A stretch of DNA of 64,000 bases from Mesorhizobium kowhaii (GCF_003253745.1 NZ_MZXV01000085.1:303367-367366); one strand, 5' to 3'. Counted from the first letter of the stretch, positions 40,231-49,845 are shown. Program-made: numbers and translations. The notes: a model not told the origin generated them from the letters alone.

Positions 40231-41388
40231 ATGCAAGAACATGATATGTCCTGGGTGCGCACCGAAATGGCCCTGGCGCAACCGGCACCGGCCGGCGTCG
40301 TGGGCTTCGGTGCCTGGGTGCGCAAGAACCTGATCGCCTCGGCAGGCGACACCATTTTGACCATTGTCGGTATCGCGCTGGTGGTGATGATCCTGCCCCA
40401 AATCATCAACTGGGCCTTCATCGACGCCGTGTGGACGGGACCCAACCGGACCGTCTGCGCCACGGTGGCGCAGGGCGGTATCCAGCCGGATGGCTGGTCT
40501 GGCGCCTGCTGGGCCTTCGTCAACGCCAAATTCGGCCAGATCATGTTCGGCACCTATCCGGTCGAGGAGCGATGGCGGCCGATCCTGGTCGGCATATTGC
40601 TGGTGGTGCTTCTGTTGCCGATGCTGATACCAAGCGTGCCGCGCAAGGGCCTCAACGCCCTGCTGCTGATCGTCGTTTTCCCCATCGTGTCGTTCTTCCT
40701 GCTGGTCGGCGGCGCGTTCGGTCTCGAACATGTCGAAACCGCGCGCTGGGGCGGCTTGCTGGTGACGCTGTCGCTGTCTTTCGTGGCCATCGTCGTGTCG
40801 TTGCCGCTTGGCATCGTGCTGGCGCTTGGCCGGCGCTCCAGGATGCCGGTCGTCAAGATGCTGTGCGTCATCTTCATCGAAGCTGTACGCGGCATTCCGC
40901 TGATCACCGTCCTGTTCATGGCCAGCGTCATGCTGCCGCTGTTCCTGCCGCCGGGCGTCACCTTCGACAAGTATCTGCGCGCGCTGATTGGCGTGTCGTT
41001 GTTTGCCGCCGCCTATATGGCTGAAGTGGTGCGCGGCGGCCTGCAGGCGATCCCCAAAGGCCAGTATGAAGGCGCCGATTCGCTTGGCCTCGGCTATTGG
41101 CAGAAGATGTATTTAATCGTCATGCCGCAGGCGCTGAAGCTGGTCATCCCGGGCATCGTCAACACCTTCATCGGCATGTTCAAGGACACCAGCCTGGTCA
41201 CGATCATTTCGATGTTCGACCTGCTCGGCATCGTCAAGCAGAACTTCTCCGACGCCAACTGGGCGACGGCGCAGACCGCCAGGTCGGGTCTGATCTTCGC
41301 GGCCTTCGTCTTCTGGCTGTTCTGCTTCGGCATGTCGCGTTATTCAATGTACACCGAACGCCGACTCGACACCGGCCACAAACGCTAA
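40231..41388 (+). CDS. aapM: General L-amino-acid ABC transporter, permease AapM
   Basis: A 385-residue permease, partner of AapQ, starting 4 bases after the aapQ stop. IEAVRGIPLITVLFMASVMLPLF and the ATPase contact EVVRGGLQAIPKGQYEGADSLGLGY are diagnostic. Its periplasmic loop contains two cysteines (RTVCATVAQGGIQPDGW, GACW), typical of AapM. Confidence 0.92.
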   Translation: MQEHDMSWVRTEMALAQPAPAGVVGFGAWVRKNLIASAGDTILTIVGIALVVMILPQIINWAFIDAVWTGPNRTVCATVAQGGIQPDGWSGACWAFVNAKFGQIMFGTYPVEERWRPILVGILLVVLLLPMLIPSVPRKGLNALLLIVVFPIVSFFLLVGGAFGLEHVETARWGGLLVTLSLSFVAIVVSLPLGIVLALGRRSRMPVVKMLCVIFIEAVRGIPLITVLFMASVMLPLFLPPGVTFDKYLRALIGVSLFAAAYMAEVVRGGLQAIPKGQYEGADSLGLGYWQKMYLIVMPQALKLVIPGIVNTFIGMFKDTSLVTIISMFDLLGIVKQNFSDANWATAQTARSGLIFAAFVFWLFCFGMSRYSMYTERRLDTGHKR

Positions 41389-41412
41389 ACAAAAGAACAA
41401 GGGGATCCTGCC

Positions 41413-42216
41413 ATGGTCATAGAAAATGCCGTCAGCGCGGAAGAGATCAAGGTCAACGCCGCCAAGATGCACATCTCGACCACCGATGTCGCCATAGACA
41501 TCATCGCCATGCACAAATGGTATGGCGAATTCCATGTGCTGAAGGACATCAACCTGAAAGTGATGCGCGGCGAGCGTATCGTCATCTGCGGCCCATCGGG
41601 CTCCGGCAAATCGACGATGATCCGCTGCATCAACCGCCTGGAAGAGCACCAGAAGGGCAAGATCATCGTCGACGGCAAGGAACTGACCAACGATCTGAAG
41701 AAGATCGACGAGGTGCGCCGCGAGGTCGGCATGGTGTTCCAGCACTTCAACCTGTTCCCGCATCTGACCATCCTGGAGAACTGCACGCTGGCGCCGATCT
41801 GGGTGCGCAAGACGCCGAAGAAGCAGGCCGAGGAAATCGCCATGCATTTCCTCAAGCGCGTCAAGATTCCGGAACAGGCCAACAAATATCCCGGCCAACT
41901 GTCCGGCGGCCAGCAGCAGCGCGTGGCGATCGCCCGTTCGCTGTGCATGAACCCGCGCATCATGCTGTTCGACGAGCCGACCTCGGCGCTCGATCCGGAG
42001 ATGATCAAGGAAGTGCTGGAAACGATGGTCGGCCTTGCCGAAGAAGGAATGACCATGCTGTGCGTCACCCACGAGATGGGCTTTGCCCGCAAGGTCGCCA
42101 ATCGCGTCATCTTCATGGACCAGGGCCAGATCGTCGAACAGAACACGCCGGCCGAGTTCTTCGATCATCCGCGCCATGAGCGGACAAAGCTGTTCCTGTC
42201 GCAGATCCTGCACTAG
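41413..42216 (+). CDS. aapP: General L-amino-acid ABC transporter, ATP-binding protein
   Basis: A 267-residue ABC ATPase. GPSGSGKST (Walker A), LSGGQQQRVAIARSL (signature) and IMLFDEPTSALDP (Walker B) are all intact. HKWYGEFHVLKDINLKV opens the domain. Last gene of the aap operon, followed by an intrinsic terminator at 42235-42265. Confidence 0.94.
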   Translation: MVIENAVSAEEIKVNAAKMHISTTDVAIDIIAMHKWYGEFHVLKDINLKVMRGERIVICGPSGSGKSTMIRCINRLEEHQKGKIIVDGKELTNDLKKIDEVRREVGMVFQHFNLFPHLTILENCTLAPIWVRKTPKKQAEEIAMHFLKRVKIPEQANKYPGQLSGGQQQRVAIARSLCMNPRIMLFDEPTSALDPEMIKEVLETMVGLAEEGMTMLCVTHEMGFARKVANRVIFMDQGQIVEQNTPAEFFDHPRHERTKLFLSQILH

Positions 42217-42234
42217 GCCTTCGATAACCAGGGA

Positions 42235-42265
42235 GAGCCCGGCTGAAACAGTGCCGGGCTCTTTT
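42235..42265 (+). terminator. Intrinsic terminator of aapJQMP
   Basis: GAGCCCGGC and GCCGGGCTC form a 9-bp stem around a 9-base loop, followed by TTTT, 19 bases past the aapP stop. Confidence 0.85.
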
Positions 42266-42331
42266 GCGTATGGATGAGCAGGAGGCGGGCGGTTTGTGTC
42301 GCGTCGGGGTGCGTTTGCAAGGCCGCCATTC

Positions 42332-43000
42332 ATGAAAAAGCTGGGACGTTTTCTAGGCCTGCTGTCGATCGTCGTTGCGCTCGCTGTGACGCTGGGCACT
42401 CTCGTGCCGCGACCACTCTGGCAAACAGCCGCCGCCACGCCCGCCACCACGCGCCATATCCTGGTGCTGAACAACCCGATCCACACCGACATCGCCATTC
42501 CGGTCGACGACAGGGTGCGCCAGCGCTTCCATTTCCTGGTCGATGCCGGCATCCCGGCAGATAGTCCGGAAGTCCGCTATATCGTCTTCGGCTGGGGTGG
42601 TCGCGCCTTCTACCTGGAGACGCCGACATGGTCTGAGCTCAAGGCTGTTCCGGTGATGAAGGCACTGACCGTCGACGCGTCGGTCATGCATGTCGATGTC
42701 GCCGGCGCCATCGTCGAACCGCATCCGGATGTCGCCGGCTTCGAAATCGGCGAGGAGCGTTTTGCGGCGCTGCTCGATTTCATCGATGCGAGTTTCCAGC
42801 GGGGGCCGAAAGGGCCGATTGTTGTTCCGGACGCGGCCTATTCGAGGTTCGACGGTTTCTATGAAGCCAACGGCCATTTCAACACGCTGGTCGGCTGCAA
42901 CACCTGGACGGCGGCGGCATTGCGCACCGCCGGCCTGAGGACGGGCTGGTGGAACCCGCTGCCGGCTTCGCTCGGCCTGTCGATGCGGCTTTACAATTAG
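42332..43000 (+). CDS. TIGR02117/DUF2459 family protein
   Basis: A 222-residue protein with an N-terminal membrane helix or uncleaved signal (GRFLGLLSIVVALAVTLGTLV). NNPIHTDIAIPVD and FGWGGRAFYLETPTWSEL match the DUF2459 family, described as urease-associated in some annotations though no urease genes are here. NTLVGCNTWTAAALRTAG near the C-terminus holds a conserved cysteine. Function unknown, likely periplasmic. Confidence 0.82.
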   Translation: MKKLGRFLGLLSIVVALAVTLGTLVPRPLWQTAAATPATTRHILVLNNPIHTDIAIPVDDRVRQRFHFLVDAGIPADSPEVRYIVFGWGGRAFYLETPTWSELKAVPVMKALTVDASVMHVDVAGAIVEPHPDVAGFEIGEERFAALLDFIDASFQRGPKGPIVVPDAAYSRFDGFYEANGHFNTLVGCNTWTAAALRTAGLRTGWWNPLPASLGLSMRLYN

Positions 43001-43022
43001 ACGGGTAGCCGTCGCGCTTTCG

Positions 43023-43202
43023 TCAGCGAGCCTTGCCCCCCCTGATCGCGTTTCGCCAAAACTCTTCGGTCAACTCGGGAATGTCGCTGGTATCGACATC
43101 ACTCTCTGGCCGCGAGGTCAACCAAGCGATCTCGGCCTTCTGAGCATCGGTCAAAGGCGGCGGATTCTTTGGGTCGATTTCATATCGAATGACCTTGGCC
43201 AT
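43023..43202 (-). CDS. BrnA-like orphan antitoxin-type protein (59 aa)
   Basis: A 59-residue protein on the minus strand: a start of MAKVIRYEIDPKNPPPLTD, then SDVDTSDIPELTEEFWRNA. The DTSDIPELTEEFW segment is typical of the BrnA antitoxin family and of related orphan proteins in rhizobia. No BrnT-type toxin gene is adjacent on either side, and no ribbon-helix-helix end is visible, so the role as antitoxin is doubtful. Below the length cut-off of most gene finders. Confidence 0.65.
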   Translation of the reverse strand: MAKVIRYEIDPKNPPPLTDAQKAEIAWLTSRPESDVDTSDIPELTEEFWRNAIRGGKAR

Positions 43203-43274
43203 GGAACATTCCTACTCTGTGGGTGCTGTTGTCGAATACGAGCGCCTTGTTCCTTCGCGCCGGCCTGTCGCGTT

Positions 43275-44513
43275 TCATGTTTCGCCAAGCTCCGGTGCCC
43301 GCCAGCCATAAAGCCAGTCGAGATCGGCGGCGAGTTTTTCCGACGACCGCATTTTCAGGAACAGATTGCGCGCGATAGAAACTGGACCCGCGGCATGCCA
43401 GGCGAGGCGGTTGAGGGCGCCGCGACGAGCGACCCTGGCGATACGCGGCCGTCGCAGGTTCTCCCAGATTTGAAGACTTTGTGCCTGATCGGCGGGGAAG
43501 TCGGCGACGACATCCGCAAGCATCGCCGCATCCTCGATCGCCATGGCGGCACCTTGCGCCGCGAACGGCGTCATCGCATGCGCCGCATCGCCGATCAGCG
43601 CCATGCCATCTGTCGTCCAAGGCTGGTTGCTCTCGACCGTATGGATCGGCCATGCCGTCCACGGGCCGGCTTCCTCGATCAGACGGGCAAGTGCTGCCGC
43701 CGTACCACGCATGGCACCGGTCAAGATCCTGGTGTCGGCGTTCCCGGACCAGCCCTCGGCAATGCGTTCGCCCTTGGTGAAGGCGGCGAGATTGAAGGCA
43801 GCACCCTTGCTGACGGGATAGGCGACCATGTGGAAGCCGGGATGCAGGAAGGTGGTGACGCAATTGGTTGCGCCGATCGCGGCAAAGGCTTGTCCGGCAG
43901 CGCTGTCGGCGGGAATGGTGGCACGCCAGGCCAGTTCGCCCGAAAAGTGACTTCTCGGCGAGGCCGCCCCCTTGTTCGGATCGACAAGCCCGCGCACCGA
44001 TGACCAGACGCCATCGGCGCCGACCAGCAGCAAGCCCTTGGCCTCGATTGTCTCGCCGGCCATCTCGGCAGCCACTGTGACACCGTGGCTGCCTTTGGCA
44101 ACGCTGCTGACGTGCGCGCCGGGAGTCAGAAGAATGTTCGGCATCTCGGCAACGCGCGCAGTCAATGCGCTCTGCAGGTCAGCCCTGTGAGCGACGAGAT
44201 AGGGTGCCTGCCAGCGGGCTTCGGCGGCTTGTCCCAGCGGCACGCGTGCCAGTTCGCGCAACGTCGCGGCATCCTTCAGCACCACCGCTTCCGGCCGCAC
44301 CGCAGCCGGAAGCAGCCGGTCGAGCACGCCAAGCTGGCGAAGGATGCGTGTCGCGTTGGGAGAAAGCTGGATGCCGGCGCCTGCTGCTTCCAGGCGCTGT
44401 GCCTGTTCGAACACCTGCACGGGGTAGCCGCGTCCGGCGAACGCCAGCGCGGCGGTCAGCCCGGCGACGCCCGCCCCGGCGATGACGACTTGCCGGGACC
44501 GCGTGTCGTCCAT
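43275..44513 (-). CDS. FAD-dependent monooxygenase (salicylate hydroxylase-like)
   Basis: A 412-residue group A flavin monooxygenase. VVIAGAGVAGLTAALAF is the FAD-binding GxGxxG, LLVGADGVWSSVR the DG motif and LIGDAAHAMTPFAAQGAAMAIEDA the GD motif with the active-site region. Such enzymes hydroxylate aromatic rings with NAD(P)H and oxygen. Salicylate hydroxylase or 3-hydroxybenzoate-type substrates are possible; the neighbours give no pathway. Confidence 0.87.
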   Translation of the reverse strand: MDDTRSRQVVIAGAGVAGLTAALAFAGRGYPVQVFEQAQRLEAAGAGIQLSPNATRILRQLGVLDRLLPAAVRPEAVVLKDAATLRELARVPLGQAAEARWQAPYLVAHRADLQSALTARVAEMPNILLTPGAHVSSVAKGSHGVTVAAEMAGETIEAKGLLLVGADGVWSSVRGLVDPNKGAASPRSHFSGELAWRATIPADSAAGQAFAAIGATNCVTTFLHPGFHMVAYPVSKGAAFNLAAFTKGERIAEGWSGNADTRILTGAMRGTAAALARLIEEAGPWTAWPIHTVESNQPWTTDGMALIGDAAHAMTPFAAQGAAMAIEDAAMLADVVADFPADQAQSLQIWENLRRPRIARVARRGALNRLAWHAAGPVSIARNLFLKMRSSEKLAADLDWLYGWRAPELGET

Positions 44514-44532
44514 CGGGCTTGTCGCGAAAGAA

Positions 44533-44778
44533 TCAGGCGGCCTGGTCGATGTAGATACAGCCGTCCGGCAGCGTTTCGGTCGCCTTCAGCTTGGGCGAAT
44601 AGCGGTAGAGCGTCGAGCAATAGGGGCAGACTTTTTCATTGTCGTCGCCCATGTCGAGAAACACATGCGGGTGGTCGAAAGGCGGGTTGGCGCCCGTGCA
44701 CATGAATTCCTTGACGCCGATGTCGATCGCCGGGTGGCCCGCATCGTTCTGAAAATGGGGAATGGAACCGCCTGCCAT
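44533..44778 (-). CDS. Zinc-finger protein, NDUFS6/zf-CHCC-like
   Basis: An 81-residue protein. CTG near residue 27, HPHVFLDMG and CPYCSTLYRY give the C-H-C-C zinc ligands of the zf-CHCC family, related to the NDUFS6 subunit of complex I. Together with the NDUFS4-like gene at 6316 it shows that complex I accessory subunits are dispersed in this genome. It ends 19 bases before the monooxygenase start on the same strand. Confidence 0.85.
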   Translation of the reverse strand: MAGGSIPHFQNDAGHPAIDIGVKEFMCTGANPPFDHPHVFLDMGDDNEKVCPYCSTLYRYSPKLKATETLPDGCIYIDQAA

Positions 44779-44924
44779 CGTCGTCTCCTTAACGCAGTCT
44801 CTTCTGCATCTGGATCATAACCGGTCTCTTTGCAAGTTCGATGAAATCAAACTGTCGCAAAAGCCTGTCAGAGGATAAGTTAAGCCGGTTAACCGGCCAG
44901 CGGTTGCGGGGAAGAGCGGGAATC

Positions 44925-47126
44925 ATGAACGAACTGAAGCCGGTGCAGAGCGAATTCGTGAATGTCGAGGTGGCTCGACCGGAGGGCGGCAACCCGGATC
45001 GCTTTGTCAACCGGGAGTTTTCCTGGCTGCAGTTCAACCGGCGCGTTCTCGAGGAATCGCTGAACCTCAATCATCCGCTGCTCGAGCGCGTCCGCTTCCT
45101 GTCGATCTCGGCGGCCAACCTCGACGAGTTCTTCATGGTCCGCGTCGCCGGTCTTGCCGGCCAGGTGCGCGAGGGCATCACGCTGAAGAGCCCTGACGGC
45201 CGCACCCCCGAACAGCAGCTCGAACAGCTGCTGCGGGAGGTCGAGCGGCTGCAGGAAGACCAGCAGAAGAGCCTTTCGGCGCTCACCGTGCTGCTCAACA
45301 AGGAAGGCATCGAGAGCATCACGCGTGACGCGCTGACCAAGGACGAAAAGATCTGGCTGGAAGACCATTTCCAGGAGCAGGTGTTTCCGGTGCTGACCCC
45401 GCTGTCTATCGACCCGGCGCATCCGTTCCCGTTCATTCCCAATCTCGGTTTCTCGATGGCGCTGCAATTGCGCCACCGCAAGAATGGCGAGGAGATGAGC
45501 GCGCTGCTGCGCTTGCCGGTGGCGTTGAAGCGCTTCATCCGTCTGCCGGACCGCAAGCACCATGTCCGCTTCATCCCGCTGGAAGAGGCGGTCGGCCTTT
45601 ACATCGGCAAGCTATTCCCCGGCTATGAGGTCAAGGGCTCCGGCACGTTCCGCATCATCCGCGACAGTGATATCGAGGTCGAGGAGGAGTCCGAGGATCT
45701 GGTGCGCCTGTTCGAGACGGCGTTGAAGCGCCGCCGCCGCGGTTCGGTGATCCGCATCGAATTCGACAGACTGATGCCGTCGGAACTGCGTGACTTCGTT
45801 GCCGGCGAGCTTGGCGTGTCGTCGAGCCGCATCAGCGTTCTGACCGGTCCGCTGGCGCTCAGCCAGATTTCCGAGATCGTCGCCATCCCTCGCGACGATC
45901 TCAAGTTCACGCCCTACAATCCGCGCTTTCCCGAACGCATCCGCGAGCATGGCGGCGACTGCTTTGCAGCCATCCGCGAGAAAGACATCGTCGTCCATCA
46001 CCCCTACGAATCCTTCGATGTGGTGGTGCAGTTCCTGCGTCAGGCGATGGCCGACCCCGAAGTGGTGGCGATCAAGCAGACGCTTTACCGCACCTCCAAC
46101 GACAGCCCGATCGTGCGCGCGCTGGTCGACGCGGCCGAGGCCGGCAAGTCGGTCACCGCGCTGGTCGAGCTCAAAGCGCGTTTCGACGAGGAAGCCAACA
46201 TCCGCTGGGCGCGCGACCTGGAGCGCGCCGGCGTGCAGGTCGTGTTCGGCTTCCTCGAGCTGAAAACCCATGCGAAAATGTCGCTGGTGGTGCGACGCGA
46301 GGACGGCAAGCTGCGCAACTATGTGCATCTCGGCACCGGCAACTACCATCCGGTCACCGCGCGCATCTACACCGATCTGTCCTTCTTCACCACCGACCCG
46401 ACGATCGCGCGCGATGTCGCCCAGCTGTTCAATTTCATCACCGGCTATGCCGAGCCGACGGATGAAATGCGGTTGGCGATCTCGCCGTTCACGCTGAGAA
46501 GCCGCATCTTGAAGCATATTGCCGACGAGATTGCTCATGCGGTGGAGGGGAGGCCGGCGCGCATTTGGATGAAGATGAACGCGCTTGTCGACCCGATCAT
46601 CATCGATGCGCTCTATGACGCCGGCCGTGCCGGCGTCGAGATCGACCTCGTCGTGCGCGGCATCTGCTGCCTGCGGCCACAGGTGCCGGGCCTGTCGGAA
46701 AACATCAGGGTCAAGTCGATTGTCGGCCGTTTTCTGGAACACAGCCGCATCTATTGCTTCGGCAATGGCCATGGGCTGCCATCGGACGAGGCGATCGTCT
46801 ACATCTCTTCGGCCGACCTGATGCCGCGCAATCTCGACCGCCGCGTCGAGACCATGGTGCCGATCACCAATCCAACTGTGCATGAACAGATCCTGGGCCA
46901 GATCATGCTGGGCAACATCATGGACAATCAGCAAAGTTTCGACGTATTGGCTGATGGAACCTCCCGGCGCGTGGTGCTGGAGGAGGGCGAGGAACCGTTC
47001 AACGCGCAGGAATATTTCATGACCAATCCGAGCCTGTCGGGACGGGGTGACGCGCTGAAGTCGCATGCGCCCAAGCGCATCGCGCAGTTCAAGCGCCGCA
47101 AGAAGAACGCCGCAGCGTCCAGCTGA
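44925..47126 (+). CDS. ppk: Polyphosphate kinase
   Basis: A 733-residue PPK1 that makes polyphosphate from ATP. FVNREFSWLQFNRRVLEE opens the N domain. YVHLGTGNYHPVTARIYTD contains the histidine that is phosphorylated, and SSADLMPRNLDRRVE is the second catalytic block. The start at 44925 (MNELKPV) fits; an upstream in-frame ATG at 44841 would add 28 residues. ppx follows with a 1-base overlap, so synthesis and breakdown enzymes are co-translated. Confidence 0.95.
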   Translation: MNELKPVQSEFVNVEVARPEGGNPDRFVNREFSWLQFNRRVLEESLNLNHPLLERVRFLSISAANLDEFFMVRVAGLAGQVREGITLKSPDGRTPEQQLEQLLREVERLQEDQQKSLSALTVLLNKEGIESITRDALTKDEKIWLEDHFQEQVFPVLTPLSIDPAHPFPFIPNLGFSMALQLRHRKNGEEMSALLRLPVALKRFIRLPDRKHHVRFIPLEEAVGLYIGKLFPGYEVKGSGTFRIIRDSDIEVEEESEDLVRLFETALKRRRRGSVIRIEFDRLMPSELRDFVAGELGVSSSRISVLTGPLALSQISEIVAIPRDDLKFTPYNPRFPERIREHGGDCFAAIREKDIVVHHPYESFDVVVQFLRQAMADPEVVAIKQTLYRTSNDSPIVRALVDAAEAGKSVTALVELKARFDEEANIRWARDLERAGVQVVFGFLELKTHAKMSLVVRREDGKLRNYVHLGTGNYHPVTARIYTDLSFFTTDPTIARDVAQLFNFITGYAEPTDEMRLAISPFTLRSRILKHIADEIAHAVEGRPARIWMKMNALVDPIIIDALYDAGRAGVEIDLVVRGICCLRPQVPGLSENIRVKSIVGRFLEHSRIYCFGNGHGLPSDEAIVYISSADLMPRNLDRRVETMVPITNPTVHEQILGQIMLGNIMDNQQSFDVLADGTSRRVVLEEGEEPFNAQEYFMTNPSLSGRGDALKSHAPKRIAQFKRRKKNAAASS

Positions 47127-48661
47127 TGCTGTCCGATTCCCAGGGCCGGTTGCAGGACCGCCGACCGCTATCCATCATCGACATCGGGTCGAATTCGATC
47201 CGCCTCGTCGTCTATGAAGGGCTGGCGCGCTCGCCCACCATGCTGTTCAACGAAAAGATGCTGGCCGGTCTCGGCCGCGGCATCGTTTCCACCGGCAAAC
47301 TCGACCCCGAGGCGGTGACGCGCTCGATGGAAGAGTTCCGCCGCTTTCGCGCACTATCCGACCAGGCGGGCGCCGAGCACATGTATGTGCTGGCCACCGC
47401 CGCGGCCCGCGAGGCGATCAACGGTCCCGATTTCATCCACCGCGCCGAGGACGTGCTCAAGACCGAGATCCGTGTGATCAGCGGCCGTCAGGAAGCCTAT
47501 TATTCGGCGCTCGGCGTCATTTCGGGCTTCCACCCGGCCGATGGCATCGCCGGCGATCTGGGCGGCGGCAGCCTTGAACTTGTCGACGTCAACGGCGAAG
47601 CGATCGGCGACGGCATCACGCTGCCGCTGGGCGGCCTGCGCCTGCAGGACATGGCGAAGAACTCGCTCGCCCAGGCGGCGAAGATCGCGCGTGACGAGCT
47701 GGCCAGGGCCAAGCTGTTGAAAGGCGGGCAGGGTAGGCCCTTCTACGCCGTCGGCGGCACCTGGCGAAATCTCGCCCGGCTGCACATGGAAATGACCAAT
47801 TATCCGCTCGGCGTCATGCACCATTACGAGATCAGCGCCGACAGTGCGACGAACTTCCTCAAGCAGGTCGCCAAAGCCGAGATCGAGAAGGTCAAGGGTA
47901 TCGAAGGCGTTTCGAAGAACCGCCGTTCGCTGCTGCCTTATGGCGCCATCGTGCTGCAGGAGATCATGGCGGCGATGCAGCCGTCGAAGATCATCGTCTC
48001 GGCGCTCGGCGTTCGCGAAGGCTTTCTCTATTCGCTGCTCGACGAGGCCGAGCAGAAGGCCGATCCGCTGATTTCGGCCTCGGAGGAACTCGCCCGTCTG
48101 CGCTCACGCTCCGTCACCCATGCGCATGAACTTGTCGACTGGACGGCCAAAACCTTTGCCGCCTTCGGCATCGACGAGACCGAGGACGAGGCGCGCTATC
48201 GCCACGCAGCCGCATTGCTGGCCGACATCGGCTGGCGCGCACACCCCGAATATCGCGGCAAGCAGTCGCTCAACATCATCGCGCATGCGTCCTTCTTCGG
48301 CGTCGACCATCCCGGCCGTGCCTTCCTGGCGATGGCCAATGCCTATCGCCACGACGGCATCTTCAACGAAGCCATCGCACCCGAGATCAAGGCGCTGGCT
48401 TCGCCGCGTTACCTGGAGCGGGCGCGGGTGCTGGCGGCGATGATGCGCGTCGTCTACCTGCTGACGGCATCGATGCCCGGCATCATGCCCAGGCTGAAAT
48501 GGGAACAGCGCGGCAATGGCGTGCTGGCGCTGGTTCTGCCCGCATCGCTGGCCGACCTCTATGGCGAACGGCCGGCCGGGCGCCTGGCGCAACTGGCAAG
48601 GATAACCAATCGCCGGCTGGTGCTGGCCGTCGAGGGCGGCCCAAGCGTTTCGGTGAAATAG
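47126..48661 (+). CDS. ppx: Exopolyphosphatase
   Basis: A 511-residue Ppx/GppA phosphatase. SIIDIGSNSIRLVVYEG is the first phosphate-binding loop and AGDLGGGSLELVDV the second. The C-terminal half contains an HD-like helical domain (AHASFFGVDHPGRAFLAMA). It hydrolyses polyphosphate from chain ends; GppA-like activity on pppGpp is possible. Start overlaps the ppk stop (TGATG). Confidence 0.93.
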   Translation: MLSDSQGRLQDRRPLSIIDIGSNSIRLVVYEGLARSPTMLFNEKMLAGLGRGIVSTGKLDPEAVTRSMEEFRRFRALSDQAGAEHMYVLATAAAREAINGPDFIHRAEDVLKTEIRVISGRQEAYYSALGVISGFHPADGIAGDLGGGSLELVDVNGEAIGDGITLPLGGLRLQDMAKNSLAQAAKIARDELARAKLLKGGQGRPFYAVGGTWRNLARLHMEMTNYPLGVMHHYEISADSATNFLKQVAKAEIEKVKGIEGVSKNRRSLLPYGAIVLQEIMAAMQPSKIIVSALGVREGFLYSLLDEAEQKADPLISASEELARLRSRSVTHAHELVDWTAKTFAAFGIDETEDEARYRHAAALLADIGWRAHPEYRGKQSLNIIAHASFFGVDHPGRAFLAMANAYRHDGIFNEAIAPEIKALASPRYLERARVLAAMMRVVYLLTASMPGIMPRLKWEQRGNGVLALVLPASLADLYGERPAGRLAQLARITNRRLVLAVEGGPSVSVK

Positions 48662-48682
48662 AGCGTTTCGGTGAAGTAGGCC

Positions 48683-49087
48683 TTACGCCTCACCGCGCCC
48701 GTCCGCCGACCAGGCGCCGGCCCCGGCTATCGCCAGCGCCAGGAAGCCGCCAGATATGGCGATATCCTTCATCAGCATCTGCGAATGCAGGAAGGTGAGC
48801 ATCGCGTCGCCGCCGCCCTGGCCGTAATGGCCGATGAAACCGGCGACAATACAAAAGGCGGCGAGCAGCAGCGCCGCGATCCGGGTCTGGAAACCGACCA
48901 GGATGAGCAGCCCGGCGATCAGCTCGAACAAGCCTGTGCCCCAGGCGGCAAGCGTCGGCAGCGGCAGGCCGAGCCCGGCGAAATAGCCCGTCGTGCCGGC
49001 AATGTCGGAAAGCGCGTGGAAACCGGAGGGCACGAACAGGGCGGCGAGCAGCAGCCGGGAAAGCAGAAGCAGTGCGTTGCGGGGCAT
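48683..49087 (-). CDS. DoxX family membrane protein (first of a tandem pair)
   Basis: A 134-residue membrane protein with four helices. LLLSRLLLAALFVPSGFHAL and FELIAGLLILVGFQTRIAALLLAAFCI are DoxX signatures. Such proteins may handle thiol or quinone redox stress. The 49248 gene 160 bases upstream encodes a close paralogue, so this is a local duplication. Start MPRNALL at 49087 puts the first helix at the N-terminus. Confidence 0.85.
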   Translation of the reverse strand: MPRNALLLLSRLLLAALFVPSGFHALSDIAGTTGYFAGLGLPLPTLAAWGTGLFELIAGLLILVGFQTRIAALLLAAFCIVAGFIGHYGQGGGDAMLTFLHSQMLMKDIAISGGFLALAIAGAGAWSADGRGEA

Positions 49088-49194
49088 GCTTGTCACCTCC
49101 GATGTCGATCGGGCAGGGGCGGCTGAGACGGTTCCCCATCCCGACGCCACGATCCTAGCAGGAATTGGTCAGCTGGGACGCTTGGATAGACAAC

Positions 49195-49230
49195 GAAAGA
49201 GGGGCGCGGAAAATTCCGTGCCCCTCTTTC
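49195..49230. terminator. Intrinsic terminator between DoxX genes
   Basis: GAAAGAGGGGC pairs with GCCCCTCTTTC, giving U-tracts in both directions, 17 bases past the stop of the 49248-49667 gene. It shows the two doxX-like genes are separately transcribed. Confidence 0.8.
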
Positions 49231-49247
49231 TTTGATTGTTGGTGGCT

Positions 49248-49667
49248 TCAGCCGCGCTTGGCGTCGACCGAATAGGCGCCAGCGCCCGAGGTAGCCAGCA
49301 CGATGAAGCCGCCGGCAATCCCCAGATTCTTCAGGAAGTTGATCATCTGCATCTGATCGGCCCAGCCGGTATGGGCGACCAGCGCGGTGGCGACGGTGAA
49401 GATAGCGAGCACCCAGGCGGCAATCCGGGTCTGGAAGCCGATGAGGATGGCAATGCCGCCGAGAAGCTCGATCAGGCCGACGATGATAGCCGTCGCGGTC
49501 GGTAAGGGCAGGCCGAGGCTGCCGAAGTAGCCGGCTGTGCCAGCGATCGCGGTGAGCTTGCCGAAACCTGAAAGCAGGAAGATGACAGCTAGCAGGACGC
49601 GGCCGAGTAGGATGGTGGCTGAGGCATTGGAAGCGCCGGAACCGGCGACTGAAGTGTTGATGGACAT
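49248..49667 (-). CDS. DoxX family membrane protein (second of the pair)
   Basis: A 139-residue four-helix DoxX protein. ILLGRVLLAVIFLLSGFGKL and LIELLGGIAILIGFQTRIAAWVLAIFTV match the neighbour at 48683 over most of the length. The start MSINTSV at 49667 gives a short polar N-terminus before helix one. GGAGAGA precedes it. Own terminator at 49195-49230. Confidence 0.86.
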   Translation of the reverse strand: MSINTSVAGSGASNASATILLGRVLLAVIFLLSGFGKLTAIAGTAGYFGSLGLPLPTATAIIVGLIELLGGIAILIGFQTRIAAWVLAIFTVATALVAHTGWADQMQMINFLKNLGIAGGFIVLATSGAGAYSVDAKRG

Positions 49668-49845
49668 GGTGGCTCTCTCCGGGAAGGGGTTGATACCGAT
49701 GAGATAGAGCATGCGGACTGTTCACCAAAGCCACCAGACTGGCGACACATTGTTCACAGTGCTTGCATTTCCGCGATCGTGCAACTTACGCAAAATTCGC
49801 GTCGAATCAGGCCGCGACGGGAGGAAATTCTCCCGCCGAAAAACC

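Noticed and set aside
44841..44924. Pho-box-like CTGTC repeats before ppk
   Set aside because: CTGTC occurs at 44852 and 44865, 13 bases apart; the Pho box needs an 11-base period, and the flanks do not match.
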